Positions 13,396 to 26,180 of a DNA stretch of 64,000 bases are shown one piece after another. The notes beneath the pieces are model-generated. The model did not search any database. It had not been told where the DNA came from and saw nothing but the letters and a program-made list of their open reading frames with translations. A program made the position numbers and the translations under genes. This stretch comes from Fistularia commersonii (Eukaryota; Chordata; Actinopteri; Syngnathiformes; Fistulariidae). The stretch spans positions 11,059,737-11,123,736 of the forward strand of contig JBBMNZ010000035.1 in the NCBI GenBank assembly GCA_037954325.1. Direction: 5' to 3'. Position 1 is the first letter of the stretch; each line of letters begins with the position of its first letter.

Positions 13396-16300
13396 GGTTT
13401 CTGCAGTTGAAATATTTTGTTTAGGACATGATTCTGCACAATATAAGTCAAATTTAGTGTAATCCAGCAACAAGTTTGAAAGATATAGCCATAGGGTCAA
13501 AAGCGCTTATCTCATCGAGTTGGAGCGTTTTTGATGAGTAGTGGCAATAACTTTTTAATTTTATCAAGCTGTTTTTTTCTGTTGAAATATGTTGTTTAGG
13601 ACATGATTCTGCACAATATATGTCAAATTTACTGTAATCCCTTCACAGGTTCACAAGATATAGCCATAGGGTCAAAAAGTGCTTATCTCACCGAGTCGAA
13701 GCGTTTTTGATAAGGAGTGGCAATAACTTTTGAATTTCATCAAGCTGGTTTCTGCTGTTGAAATATGTTGTTTAGGACATGATTCTGCACAATGTAAGTC
13801 AAATTCAGTGTAATCCAGCTACATTTTTGAAAGATATAGCGATAGGGTCAAAAAGCGCTTATCTCATAGAGTTGGAGCGTTTTTGATTAGGAGTGGCAAT
13901 AACTTTTGAATTTCATCAAGCTGGTGTCTGCCGTTGAAATATGTTGTTTAGGTCATGATTTTGCACAATAATTTCAAATGTTGTGTAATCCCTTCACATG
14001 TTCACAAGATATAGCCATTCGTTCAAAAAGTGCTTATCTCACTGAGTTGAAGCGTTTTTGTCTATGAGTGGCAATTACTTTTGAATTTCATAAAGCTGGT
14101 TTCTGCTGTTAAAATTTGTTGTTTAGGACATGATTTTGCACAATATATGTCAAATTTAGTGTACTCCCTTCATAGTTTCACATGATATAGCCATTCGTTC
14201 AAAAAGTGCTTATCACACCGAGTTGAAGCGTTTTTGATTAGGAGTGGCAATAACTTTTGAATTGCATCAAGCTGGTTTCTGCTGTTGAAATATGTTGTTT
14301 AGGACATCATTTGGCAAAATATAAGTTAAATTCAGTGTAATCCAGCAACAAGTTTGAAAGATATAGCCCTAGGGTCAAAAAGCGCTTATCTCATCGAGTT
14401 GGAGCGTTTTTGATTAGGAGTGGATATAACTTTTGAATTTCATCAAGCTTGTTTCTGCTGTTTAAATATGTTGTTTAGGACATGATTCTGCACAATATAT
14501 GTCAAATTTAGTGTAATCCCTTCACAGGTTCACAAGATATAGACATTTGTTCAAAAAGTGCTTATCTCACCGAGTTGAAGCGTTTTTGATAAGGAGTGAA
14601 AATAACTTTTGAATTTCATCAAGCTGGTTTCTGCTGTTGAAATATGTTGTTTAGGACATGATTCTGCACAATATAAGTCAAATTCATTGTAATCCAGCTA
14701 CATTTTTGAAAGATATAGCCATAGGGTCAAAATGTGCTTATCTCATCGAGTTGGAGCGTTTTTGATTAGGAGTGGCAATAACTTTTGAATTTCATCAAGC
14801 TGGTTTCTGCAGTTGAAATATTTTGTTTAGGACATGATTCTGCACAATATAAGTCAAATTTAGTGTAATCCAGCAACAAGTTTGAAAGATATAGCCATAG
14901 GGTCAAAAGCGCTTATCTCATCGAGTTGGAGCGTTTTTGATGAGTAGTGGCAATAACTTTTTAATTTTATCAAGCTGTTTTTTTCTGTTGAAATATGTTG
15001 TTTAGGACATGATTCTGCACAATATATGTCAAATTTACTGTAATCCCTTCACAGGTTCACAAGATATAGCCATAGGGTCAAAAAGTGCTTATCTCACCGA
15101 GTCGAAGCGTTTTTGATAAGGAGTGGCAATAACTTTTGAATTTCATCAAGCTGGTTTCTGCTGTTGAAATATGTTGTTTAGGACATGATTCTGCACAATG
15201 TAAGTCAAATTCAGTGTAATCCAGCTACATTTTTGAAAGATATAGCGATAGGGTCAAAAAGCGCTTATCTCATAGAGTTGGAGCGTTTTTGATTAGGAGT
15301 GGCAATAACTTTTGAATTTCATCAAGCTGGTGTCTGCCGTTGAAATATGTTGTTTAGGACATGATTCTGCACAATATATGTCAAATTTAGTGTAATCCCT
15401 TAACAGGATCACAAGATACCATTCGTTCAAAAAGTGCTTATCTCACCGAGTTGAAGCGTTTTTTATTAGGAGTGGCAATACCTTTTGAATTTCATCAAGC
15501 TGGTTTCTGCTATTGAAATATGTTGTTTAAGGACATGATTCTGCACAATATATGTCAAATTTAGTGTAATCCCTTCACAGGTTCACAAGATATAGCCATT
15601 CGTTCAATAAGTGCTTATCTCACCGAGTTGAAGCGTTTTTGATTAGGAGTGATAATAACTTTTGAATTTCATCAAGCTGGTTTCTGCCGTTGAAATATGT
15701 TGTTTAGGACATGATTCTGCACAATATATGTCAAATTTAGTGTAATCCCTTCACATGTTCACAAGATATAGCCATTCGTTCAAAAAGTGCTTATCTCACT
15801 GAGTTGAAGCGTTTTTGATTATGAGTGGCAATAACTTTTGAATTTCATCAAGCTGGTTTCTGCTGTTGAAATATGTTGTTTAGGACATGATTCTGCACAA
15901 TATATGTCAAATTTAGTGTAATCCCTTCACATGTTCACAAGATATAGCCATTCGTTCAAAAAGTGCTTATCTCACCGAGTTGAAGCGTTTTTGATTAGGA
16001 GTGGAAATAACTTTAGAATTTCATCAAGCTGGTGTCTGCTGTTGAAATATGTTGTTTAGGACATGATTCAGCAAAAACAAGTTAAATTCAGTGTAATCCA
16101 GCAACAAGTTTGAAAGATATAGCCCTAGGGTCAAAAAGCGCTTATCTCATCGAGTTGGAGCGTTTTTGATTAGGAGTGGATATAACTTTTGAATTTCATC
16201 AAGCTGGTTTCTGCTGTTTAAATATGTTGTTTCGGACATGATTCTGCACAATATATATCAAATTTAGTGTAATCCTTTCACAGGTTCACAAGATATAGAC

Positions 16301-19300
16301 ATTTGTTCAAAATGTGCTTATCTCACCGAGTTGAAGCGTTTTTGATAAGGAGTGAAAATAAATTTTGAATTTCATCAAGCTGGTTTCTGCTGTTGAAATA
16401 TGTTGTTAAGGACATGATTCTGCACAATATAAGTAAAATTCATTGTAATCCAGCTACATTTTTGAAAGATATAGCCATAGGGTCAAAATGTGCTTATCTC
16501 ATCGAGTTGGAGCGTTTTTGATTAGGAGTGGCAATAACTTTTGAATTTCATCAAGCTGGTTTCTGCTGTTGAAATATTTTGCTGTTGACATGATTCTGCA
16601 CAATATAAGTCAAATTTAGTGTAATCCAGAAACAAGTTTGAAAGATATAGCCATAGGGTCAAAAGCGCTTATCTCATCGAGTTGGAGCGTTTTTGATGAG
16701 TAGTGGCAATAATTTTTAATTTTATCAAGCTGTTTTTTTCTGTTGAAATATGTTGTTTAGGACATGATTCTGCACAATATATGTCAAATTTACTGTAATC
16801 CCTTCACAGGTTCACAAGATATAGCCATAGGGTCAAAAAGTGCTTATCTCACCGAGTCAAAGCGTTTTTGATAAGGAGTGGCAATACCTTTTGAATTTCA
16901 TCAAGCTGGTTTCTGCTGTTGAAATATGTTGTTTAGGACATGATTCTGCACAATGTAAGTCAAATTCAGTGTAATCCAGCTACATTTTTGAAAGATATAG
17001 CCATAGGGTCAAAAAGTGCTTATCTCATAGAGTTGGAGCGTTTTTGATTAGGAGTGGCAATAACTTTTGAATTTCATCAAGCTGGTGTCTGCCTTGAAAT
17101 ATGTTGTTTAGGTCATGATTTTGCACAATAATTTCAAATGTTGTGTAATCCCTTCACAGGTTCACAAGATATAGCATTTCGTTCAAAAAGTGCTTATCTC
17201 ACCGAGTTGAAGCGTTTTGGATTAGGAGTGGCAATAACTTTTGAATTTCATCAAGCTGGTGTCTGCCGTTGAAATATGTTGTTTAGGACATGATTCTGCA
17301 CAATATATGTCAAATTTAGTGTAATCCCTTAACAGGATCACAAGATACCATTCGTTCAAAAAGTGCTTATCTCACGGAGTTGAAGCGTTTTTTATTAGGA
17401 GTGGCAATACCTTTTGAATTTCATCAAGCTGGTTTCTGCTATTGAAATATGTTGTTTAGGACATGATTCTGCACAATATATGTCAAATTTAGTGTAATCC
17501 CTTCACAGGTTCACAAGATATTGCCATTCGTTCAATAAGTGCTTATCTCACCGAGTTGAAGCGTTTTTGATTAGGAGTGATAATAACTTTTGAATTTCAT
17601 CAAGCTGGTGTCTGCCGTTGAAATATGTTGTTTAGGACATGATTCTGCACAATATATGTCAAATTTACTGTAATCCCTTCACAGGTTCACAAGATATAGC
17701 CATAGAGTCAAAAAGTGCTTATCTCACTGAGTTGAAGCGTTTTTGATAATGAGTGGCAATAACTTTTGAATTTCATCAAGCTGGTTTCTGCTGTTGAAAT
17801 ATGTTGTTTAGGACATGATTCTGCACAATATATGTCAAATTTAGTGTAATCCCTTCATAGGTTCACAAGATATAGCCATTCGTTCAAAGAGTGCTTATCT
17901 CACCGAGTTGAAGCGTTTTTGATTAGGAGTGGAAATAACTTTTGAATTTCATCAAGCTGGTTTCTGCTGTTGAAATATGTTGTTTAGGACATCATTCTGC
18001 AAAATATAAGTTAAATTCAGTGTAATCCAGCAACAAGTTTGAAAGATATAGCCCTAGGGTCAAAAAGCGCTTATCTCATCGAGTTGGAGCGTTTTTGATT
18101 AGGAGTGGAAATACCTTTTGAATTTCATCAAGCTGGTTTCTGCTGTTTAAATATGTTGTTTAAGACATGATTCTGCACAATACATGTCAAATTTAGTGTA
18201 ATCCCTTCACAGGTTCACAAGATATAGCCATTCGTTCAAAAAGTGCTTATCTCAACGAGTTGAAGCGTTTTTGATTAGGAGTGATAATAACTTTTGAATT
18301 TCATCAAGCTGGTTTCTGCCGTTGAAATATGTTGTTTAGGACATGATTCTGCACAATATATGTCAAATTTAGTGTAATCCCTTCACATGTTCACAAGATA
18401 TAGCCATTCGTTCAAAAAGTGCTTATCTCACTGAGTTGAAGCGTTTTTGATTATGAGTGGCAATAACTTTTGAATTTCATCAAGCTGGTTTCTGCTGTTG
18501 AAATATGTTGTTTAGGACATGATTCTGCACAATATATGTCAAATTTAGTGTAATCCCTTCACATGTTCACAAGATATAGCCATTCGTTCAAAAAGTGCTT
18601 ATCTCACCGAGTTGAAGCGTTTTTGATTAGGAGTGGAAATAACTTTAGAATTTCATCAAGCTGGTGTCTGCTGTTGAAATATGTTGTTTAGGACATGATT
18701 CAGCAAAAACAAGTTAAATTCAGTGTAATCCAGCAACAAGTTTGAAAGATATAGCCCTAGGGTCAAAAAGCGCTTATCTCATCGAGTTGGAGCGTTTTTG
18801 ATTAGGAGTGGATATAACTTTTGAATTTCATCAAGCTGGTTTCTGCTGTTTAAATATGTTGTTTCGGACATGATTCTGCACAATATATATCAAATTTAGT
18901 GTAATCCTTTCACAGGTTCACAAGATATAGACATTTGTTCAAAATGTGCTTATCTCACCGAGTTGAAGCGTTTTTGATAAGGAGTGAAAATAAATTTTGA
19001 ATTTTATCAAGCTGGTTTCTGCTGTTGAAATATGTTGTTAAGGACATGATTCTGCACAATATAAGTAAAATTCATTGTAATCCAGCTACATTTTTGAAAG
19101 ATATAGCCATAGGGTCAAAATGTGCTTATCTCATCGAGTTGGAGCGTTTTTGATTAGGAGTGGCAATAACTTTTGAATTTCATCAAGCTGGTTTCTGCTG
19201 TTGAAATATTTTGTTTAGGACATGATTCTGCACAATATAAGTCAAATTTAGTGTAATCCAGAAACAAGTTTGAAAGATATAGCCATAGGGTCAAAAGCGC

Positions 19301-20930
19301 TTATCTCATCGAGTTGGAGCGTTTTTGATGAGTAGTGGCAATAATTTTTAATTTTATCAAGCTGTTTTTTTCTGTTGAAATATGTTGTTTAGGACATGAT
19401 TCTGCACAATATATGTCAAATTTACTGTAATCCCTTCACAGGTTCACAAGATATAGCCATAGGGTCAAAAAGTGCTTATCTCACCGAGTCAAAGCGTTTT
19501 TGATAAGGAGTGGCAATACCTTTTGAATTTCATCAAGCTGGTTTCTGCTGTTGAAATATGTTGTTTAGGACATGATTCTGCACAATGTAAGTCAAATTCA
19601 GTGTAATCCAGCTACATTTTTGAAAGATATAGCCATAGGGTCAAAAAGTGCTTATCTCATAGAGTTGGAGCGTTTTTGATTAGGAGTGGCAATAACTTTT
19701 GAATTTCATCAAGCTGGTGTCTGCCTTGAAATATGTTGTTTAGGTCATGATTTTGCACAATAATTTCAAATGTTGTGTAATCCCTTCACAGGTTCACAAG
19801 ATATAGCATTTCGTTCAAAAAGTGCTTATCTCACCGAGTTGAAGCGTTTTGGATTAGGAGTGGCAATAACTTTTGAATTTCATCAAGCTGGTGTCTGCCG
19901 TTGAAATATGTTGTTTAGGACATGATTCTGCACAATATATGTCAAATTTAGTGTAATCCCTTAACAGGATCACAAGATACCATTCGTTCAAAAAGTGCTT
20001 ATCTCACGGAGTTGAAGCGTTTTTTATTAGGAGTGGCAATACCTTTTGAATTTCATCAAGCTGGTTTCTGCTATTGAAATATGTTGTTTAGGACATGATT
20101 CTGCACAATATATGTCAAATTTAGTGTAATCCCTTCACAGGTTCACAAGATATTGCCATTCGTTCAATAAGTGCTTATCTCACCGAGTTGAAGCGTTTTT
20201 GATTAGGAGTGATAATAACTTTTGAATTTCATCAAGCTGGTGTCTGCCGTTGAAATATGTTGTTTAGGACATGATTCTGCACAATATATGTCAAATTTAC
20301 TGTAATCCCTTCACAGGTTCACAAGATATAGCCATAGAGTCAAAAAGTGCTTATCTCACTGAGTTGAAGCGTTTTTGATAATGAGTGGCAATAACTTTTG
20401 AATTTCATCAAGCTGGTTTCTGCTGTTGAAATATGTTGTTTAGGACATGATTCTGCACAATATATGTCAAATTTAGTGTAATCCCTTCATAGGTTCACAA
20501 GATATAGCCATTCGTTCAAAAAGTGCTTATCTCACCGAGTTGAAGCGTTTTTGATTAGGAGTGGAAATAACTTTTGAATTTCATCAAGCTGGTTTCTGCT
20601 GTTGAAATATGTTGTTTAGGACATCATTCTGCAAAATATAAGTTAAATTCAGTGTAATCCAGCAACAAGTTTGAAAGATATAGCCCTAGGGTCAAAAAGC
20701 GCTTATCTCATCGAGTTGGAGCGTTTTTGATTAGGAGTGGAAATACCTTTTGAATTTCATCAAGCTGGTTTCTGCTGTTTAAATATGTTGTTTAAGACAT
20801 GATTCTGCACAATACATGTCAAATTTAGTGTAATCCCTTCACAGGTTCACAAGATATAGCCATTCGTTCAAAAAGTGCTTATCTCAACGAGTTGAAGCGT
20901 TTTTGATTAGGAGTGGCAATAACTTTTGAA
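9900..20930 (+). repeat. 15-mer higher-order repeat, about 2,632 bp, nested copies
   Basis: Markers recur about 2,632 bp apart inside both 33-mer copies: 'attcagcaaaaacaag' at 10,271 and 12,904, and again at 16,066 and 18,698; 'ggatcacaagatacc' at 17,335 and 19,967; and 'aatttttaattttatc' at 16,711 and 19,343. Each unit includes the 'gataataaattttg'-like, 'gtctgccttgaaatatg' and 'catagagtc' variants in the same order. The first unit spans about 9.9-12.5 kb and is followed by a partial unit cut at about 13.4 kb. In the second 33-mer the units are about 15.7-18.3 kb and 18.3-20.9 kb. A further copy lies near 37.1-39.7 kb. Confidence 0.83.
13395..19190 (+). repeat. 33-mer higher-order repeat, 5,795 bp, copy 2
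   Basis: Tandem partner of the block at about 7,600-13,395. The copies are nearly identical by eye, with scattered differences: 'tatagcgatag' at about 13,836 and 15,243 against 'tatagccatag' at about 8,040 and 9,446; 'gtctgccg' near 13,928 against 'gtctaccg' near 8,133; and a normal 'cttatctcactg' near 18,420 where copy 1 has 'cttatttacactg' near 12,627. The monomer near 14,581 reads 'gataaggagtgaaaataac', matching 7,381 rather than its direct counterpart near 8,790. That suggests conversion between the nested 8-mer copies after duplication. The right edge is set where 'ctgctgttg' near 19,197 replaces the 'ctgcagttg' seen at 13,401. Confidence 0.86.
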
Positions 20931-21079
20931 TTTCATCAAGCTGGTTTCTGCTGTTGAAATATGTTGTTTAGGACATGATTCTGCACAATATAAGTCAAAT
21001 TCAGTGTAATCCAGCAACAAGTTTGAAAGATATAGCCATAGGGTCAAAAAGGGCTTATCTCACCGAGTTGAAGCGTTTT

Positions 21080-24000
21080 GGATTAGGAGTGGCAATAACT
21101 TTTGAATTTCATCAAGCTGGTTTCTGCTGTTGAAATATGTTGTTTAGGACGTGATTCTGCACAATATATGTCAAATTTAGTGTAATCCCTTCACAGGTTC
21201 ACAAGATATAGCCATTCGTTCAAAAAGTACTTATCTAACCGAGTTGAAGCGTTTTTGATTAGGAGTGGAAATAACTTTTGAATTTCATCAAGCTGGTTTC
21301 TGCTGTTGAAATATGTTGTTAAGACATGATTCTGCACAATATAAGTCAAATTCATTGTAATCCAGCTACATTTTTGAAAGATTTAGCCATAGGGTCAAAA
21401 TGTGCTTATCACATCGAGTTGGAGCGTTTTTGATTAGGAGTGGCAATAACTTTTGAATTTCATCAAGCTGGTTTCTGCCTGTTGAAATATGTTGTTTAGG
21501 ACATGATTCTGCACAATATATGTCAAATTTAGCGTAATCCCTTCACAGGTTCACAAGATATAGCCATTCGTTCAAAAAGTGCTTATCTCACTGAGTTGAA
21601 GCGTTTTTGATTAGGAGTGGCAATAACTTTTGAATTTCATCAAGCTGGTTTCTGCTGTTGAAATATGTTGTTTAGGACATGATTCTGCACAATATAAGTC
21701 AAATTCAGTGTAATCCAGCAACAAGTTTGAAAGATATAGCCATAGGGTCAAAAAGCGCTTATCTCACCGAGTTGAAGCGTTTTTGATTAGGAGTGGCAAT
21801 AACTTTTGAATTATATCAAGCTGGTTTCTGCTGTTGAAATATGTTGTTTAGGACGTGATTCTGCACAATATATGTCAAATTTAGTGTAATCCCTTCACAG
21901 GTTCACAAGATATAGCCATTCGTTCAAAAAGTTCTTATCTCACCGAGTTGAAGCGTTTTTGATTAGGAGTGGCAATAACTTTTGAATTTCATCAAGCTGG
22001 TTTCTGCTGTTGAAATATGTTGTTTAGGACATGATTCTGCACAATATAAGTCAAATTCAGTGTAATCCAGCAACAAGTTTGAAAGACATAGCCATAGGGT
22101 CAAAAAGCGCTTATCTCACCGAATTGAAGCGTTTTTGATTAGGAGTGGCAATAACTTTTGAATTATATCAAGCTGGTTTCTGCTGTTGAAATATGTTGTT
22201 TAGGACGTGATTCTGCACAATATATGTCAAATTTAGTATAATCCCTTCACAGGTTCACAAGATATAGCCATTCGTTCAAAAAGTGCTTATATCACCGAGT
22301 TGAAGCGTTTTTGATTAGGAGTGGCAATAACTTTTGAATTTCATCAAGCTGGTGTCTGCCGTTGAAATATGTTGTTTAGGACATGATTTTGCACAATATA
22401 TGTCAAATTTAGTGTAATCCCTTCACAGGTTCACAAGATATAGCCATTCGTTCAAAAAGTGCTTATCTCACCGAGTTGAAGCGTTTTTGATTAGGAGTGA
22501 TAATAACTTTTGAATTTCATCAAGCTGGTTTCTGCTGTTGAAATATTTTGTTTAGGACATGATTCTGCACAATATAAGTCAAATTTAGTGTAATCCAGCG
22601 ACAAGTTTGAAAGATATAGCCATAGGGTCAAAAAGCTCTTATCTCATCGAGTTGGAGCGTTTTTGATTAGGAGTGGCAATAACTTTTTAATTTTATCAAG
22701 CTGTTTTTTTCTGTTGAAATATGTTGTTTAGGACATGATTCTGCACAATATATGTCAAATTTACTGTAATCCCTTCACAGGTTCACAAGATATAGCCATA
22801 GGGTCAAAAAGTGCTTATCTCACCGAGTCGAAGCGTTTTTGATAAGGAGTGGCAATACCTTTTGAATTTCATCAAGCTGGTTTCTGCTGTTCAAATATGT
22901 TGTTTAGGACATGATTCTGCACAATGTAAGTCAAATTCAGTGTAATCCAGCTACATTTTTGAAAGATATAGCCATAGGGTCAAAAAGCGCTTATCTCATA
23001 GAGTTGGAGCGTTTTTGATTAGGAGTGGCAATAACTTTGGAATTTCATCAAGCTGGTGTCTGCCGTTGAAATAGTTGTTTAGGTCATGATTTTGCACAAT
23101 AATTTCAAATGTTGTGTAATCCCTTCACAGGTTCACAAGATATAGCCATTTGTTCAAAAAGTGCTTATCTCACCGAGTTGAAGCGTCTTTGATTAGGAGT
23201 GGCAATAACTTTTGAATTTCATCAAGCTGGTTTCTGCTGTTGAAATATGTTGTTTAGGACATGATTCTGCACAATATAAGTCAAATTCATTGTAATCCAG
23301 CAACATTTTTGAAAGATATAGCCATAGGGTCAAAATGTGCTTATCTCATCGAGTCGGAGCGTTTTTGATTAGGAGTGGCAATAACTTTTGAATTTCATCA
23401 AGCTGGTTTCTGCTGTTGAAATATGTTGTTTAGGACATGATTCTGCACAATATATGTCAAATTTAGTGTAATCCCTTCACAGGTTCACAAGATATAGCCA
23501 TTCGTTCAAAAAGTGCTTAAATCAACGAGTTGAAGCGTTTTTGATGAGGAGTGGCACTAACTTTTGAATTTCATCAAGCTGGTTTCTGCTGTTGAAATAT
23601 GTTGTTTAGGACATGATTCTGCACAATATAAGTCAAATTCAGTGTAATCCAGCAACAAGTTTGAAAGATATAGCCATAGGGTCAAAAAGGGCTTATCTCA
23701 CCGAGTTGAAGCGTTTTGGATTAGGAGTGGCAATAACTTTTGAATTTCATCAAGCTGGTTTCTGCTGTTGAAATATGTTGTTTAGGACGTGATTCTGCAC
23801 AATATATGTCAAATTTAGTGTAATCCCTTCACAGGTTCACAAGATATAGCCATTCGTTCAAAAAGTACTTATCTAACCGAGTTGAAGCGTTTTTGATTAG
23901 GAGTGGAAATAACTTTTGAATTTCATCAAGCTGGTTTCTGCTGTTGAAATATGTTGTTAAGAAATGATTCTGCACAATATAAGTCAAATTCATTGTAATC

Positions 24001-26180
24001 CAGCTACATTTTTGAAAGATTTAGCCATTGGGTCAAAATGTGCTTATCTCATCGAGTTGGAGCGTTTTTGATTAGGAGTGGCAATAACTTTTGAATTTCA
24101 TCAAGCTGGTTTCTGCTGTTGAAATATGTTGTTTAGGACATGATTCTGCACAATATATGTCAAATTTAGTGTAATCCAGCAACAAGTTTGAAAGATATAG
24201 CCATAGGGTCAAAAAGTGCTTATCTCACCGAGTTGAAGCGTTTTTGATTAGGAGTGGCAATAACTTTTGAATTATATCAAGCTGGTTTCTGCTGTTGAAA
24301 TATGTTGTTTAGGACGTGATTCTGCACAATATATGTCAAATTTAGTGTAATCCCTTCACAGGTTCACAAGATATAGTCATTCGTTCAAAAAGTGCTTATC
24401 TCACCGAGTTGAAGCGTTTTTGATTAGGAGTGGCAATAACTTTTGAATTTCATCAAGCTGGTTTCTGCTGTTGAAATATGTTGTTTAGGACATGATTCTG
24501 CACAATATAAGTCAAATTCAGTGTAATCCAGCAACAAGTTTGAAAGATATAGCCATAGGGTCAAAAAGCGCTTATCTCACCGAGTTGAAGCGTTTTTGAT
24601 TAGGAGTGGCAATAACTTTTGAATTATATCAAGCTGGTTTCTGCTGTTGAAATATGTTGTTTAGGACGTGATTCTGCACAATATATGTCAAATTTAGTGT
24701 AATCCCTTCACAGGTTCACAAGATATAGCCATTCGTTCAAAAAGTGCTTATATCACCGAGTTGAAGCGTTTTTGATTAGGAGTGGCAATAACTTTTGAAT
24801 TTCATCAAGCTGGTTTCTGCTGTTGAAATATGTTGTTTAGGACGTGATTCTGCACAATATATGTCAAATTTAGTGTAATCCCTTCACAGGTTCACAAGAT
24901 ATAGTCATTCGTTCAAAAAGTGCTTATCTCACCGAGTTGAAGCGTTTTTGATTAGGAGTGGCAATAACTTTTGAATTTCATCAAGCTGGTTTCTGCTGTT
25001 GAAATATGTTGTTTAGGACATGATTCTGCACAATATAAGTCAAATTCAGTGTAATCCAGCAACAAGTTTGAAAGATATAGCCATAGGGTCAAAAAGCGCT
25101 TATCTCACCGAGTTGAAGCGTTTTTGATTAGGAGTGGCAATAACTTTTGAATTATATCAAGCTGGTTTCTGCTGTTGAAATATGTTGTTTAGGACGTGAT
25201 TCTGCACAATATATGTCAAATTTAGTGTAATCCCTTCACAGGTTCACAAGATATAGCCATTCGTTCAAAAAGTGCTTATATCACCGAGTTGAAGCGTTTT
25301 TGATTAGGAGTGGCAATAACTTTTGAATTTCATCAAGCTGGTGTCTGCCGTTGAAATATGTTGTATAGGACATGATTCTGCACAATATATGTCAAATTTA
25401 GTGTAATCCCTTCACAGGTTCACAAGATATAGCCATTCGTTCAAAAAGTGCTTATCTCACCGAGTTGAAGCGTTTTTGATTAGGAGTGATAATAACTTTT
25501 GAATTTCATCAAGCTGGTTTCTGCTGTTGAAATATTTTGTTTAGGACATGATTCTGCACAATATAAGTCAAATTTAGTGTAATCCAGCAACAAGTTTGAA
25601 AGATATAGCCATAGGGTCAAAAAGCGCTTATCTCATCGAGTTGGAGCGTTTTTGATTAGGAGTGGCAATAACTTTTTAATTTTATCAAGCTGTTTTTTTC
25701 TGTTGAAATATGTTGTTTAGGACATGATTCTGCACAATATAAGTCAAATTTAGTGTAATCCAGCAACAAGTTTGAAAGATATAGCCATAGGGTCAAAAAG
25801 CGCTTATCTCATCGAGTTGGAGCGTTTTTGATTAGGAGTGGCAATAACTTTTTAATTTTATCAAGCTGTTTTTTTCTGTTGAAATATGTTGTTTAGGACA
25901 TGATTCTGCACAATATATGTCAAATTTACTGTAATCCCTTCACAGGTTCACAAGATATAGCCATAGGGTCAAAAAGTGCTTATCTCACCGAGTCGAAGCG
26001 TTTTTGATAAGGAGTGGCAATACCTTTTGAATTTCATCAAGCTGGTTTCTGCTGTTCAAATATGTTGTTTAGGACATGATTCTGCACAATGTAAGTCAAA
26101 TTCAGTGTAATCCAGCTACATTTTTGAAAGATATAGCCATAGGGTCAAAAAGCGCTTATCTCATCGAGTTGGAGCGTTTT
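21080..26180 (+). repeat. 29-mer higher-order repeat, 5,101 bp, copy 1
   Basis: Every rare variant checked recurs exactly 5,101 bp downstream: 'tacttatctaacc' at 21,229 with 26,330 and 23,867 with 28,968; 'tagtcattcg' at 24,374 with 29,475; 'gaaatagttgtttaggtc' near 23,071 with 28,172. Also shared are the one-base insertion 'tttctgcctgttg' near 21,475, 'gaaagacatagcc' near 22,081, 'ccgaattgaagc' near 22,130 and 'gttgtataggac' near 25,371. Type 1 and type 2 monomers alternate strictly for about eight monomers at 21.0-22.3 kb. Within the unit, a 528 bp three-monomer piece is itself tandemly repeated (about 24,241-25,296). The left edge falls between 'ttttggattagg' (21,077) and the following shared sequence. 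Confidence 0.9.
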
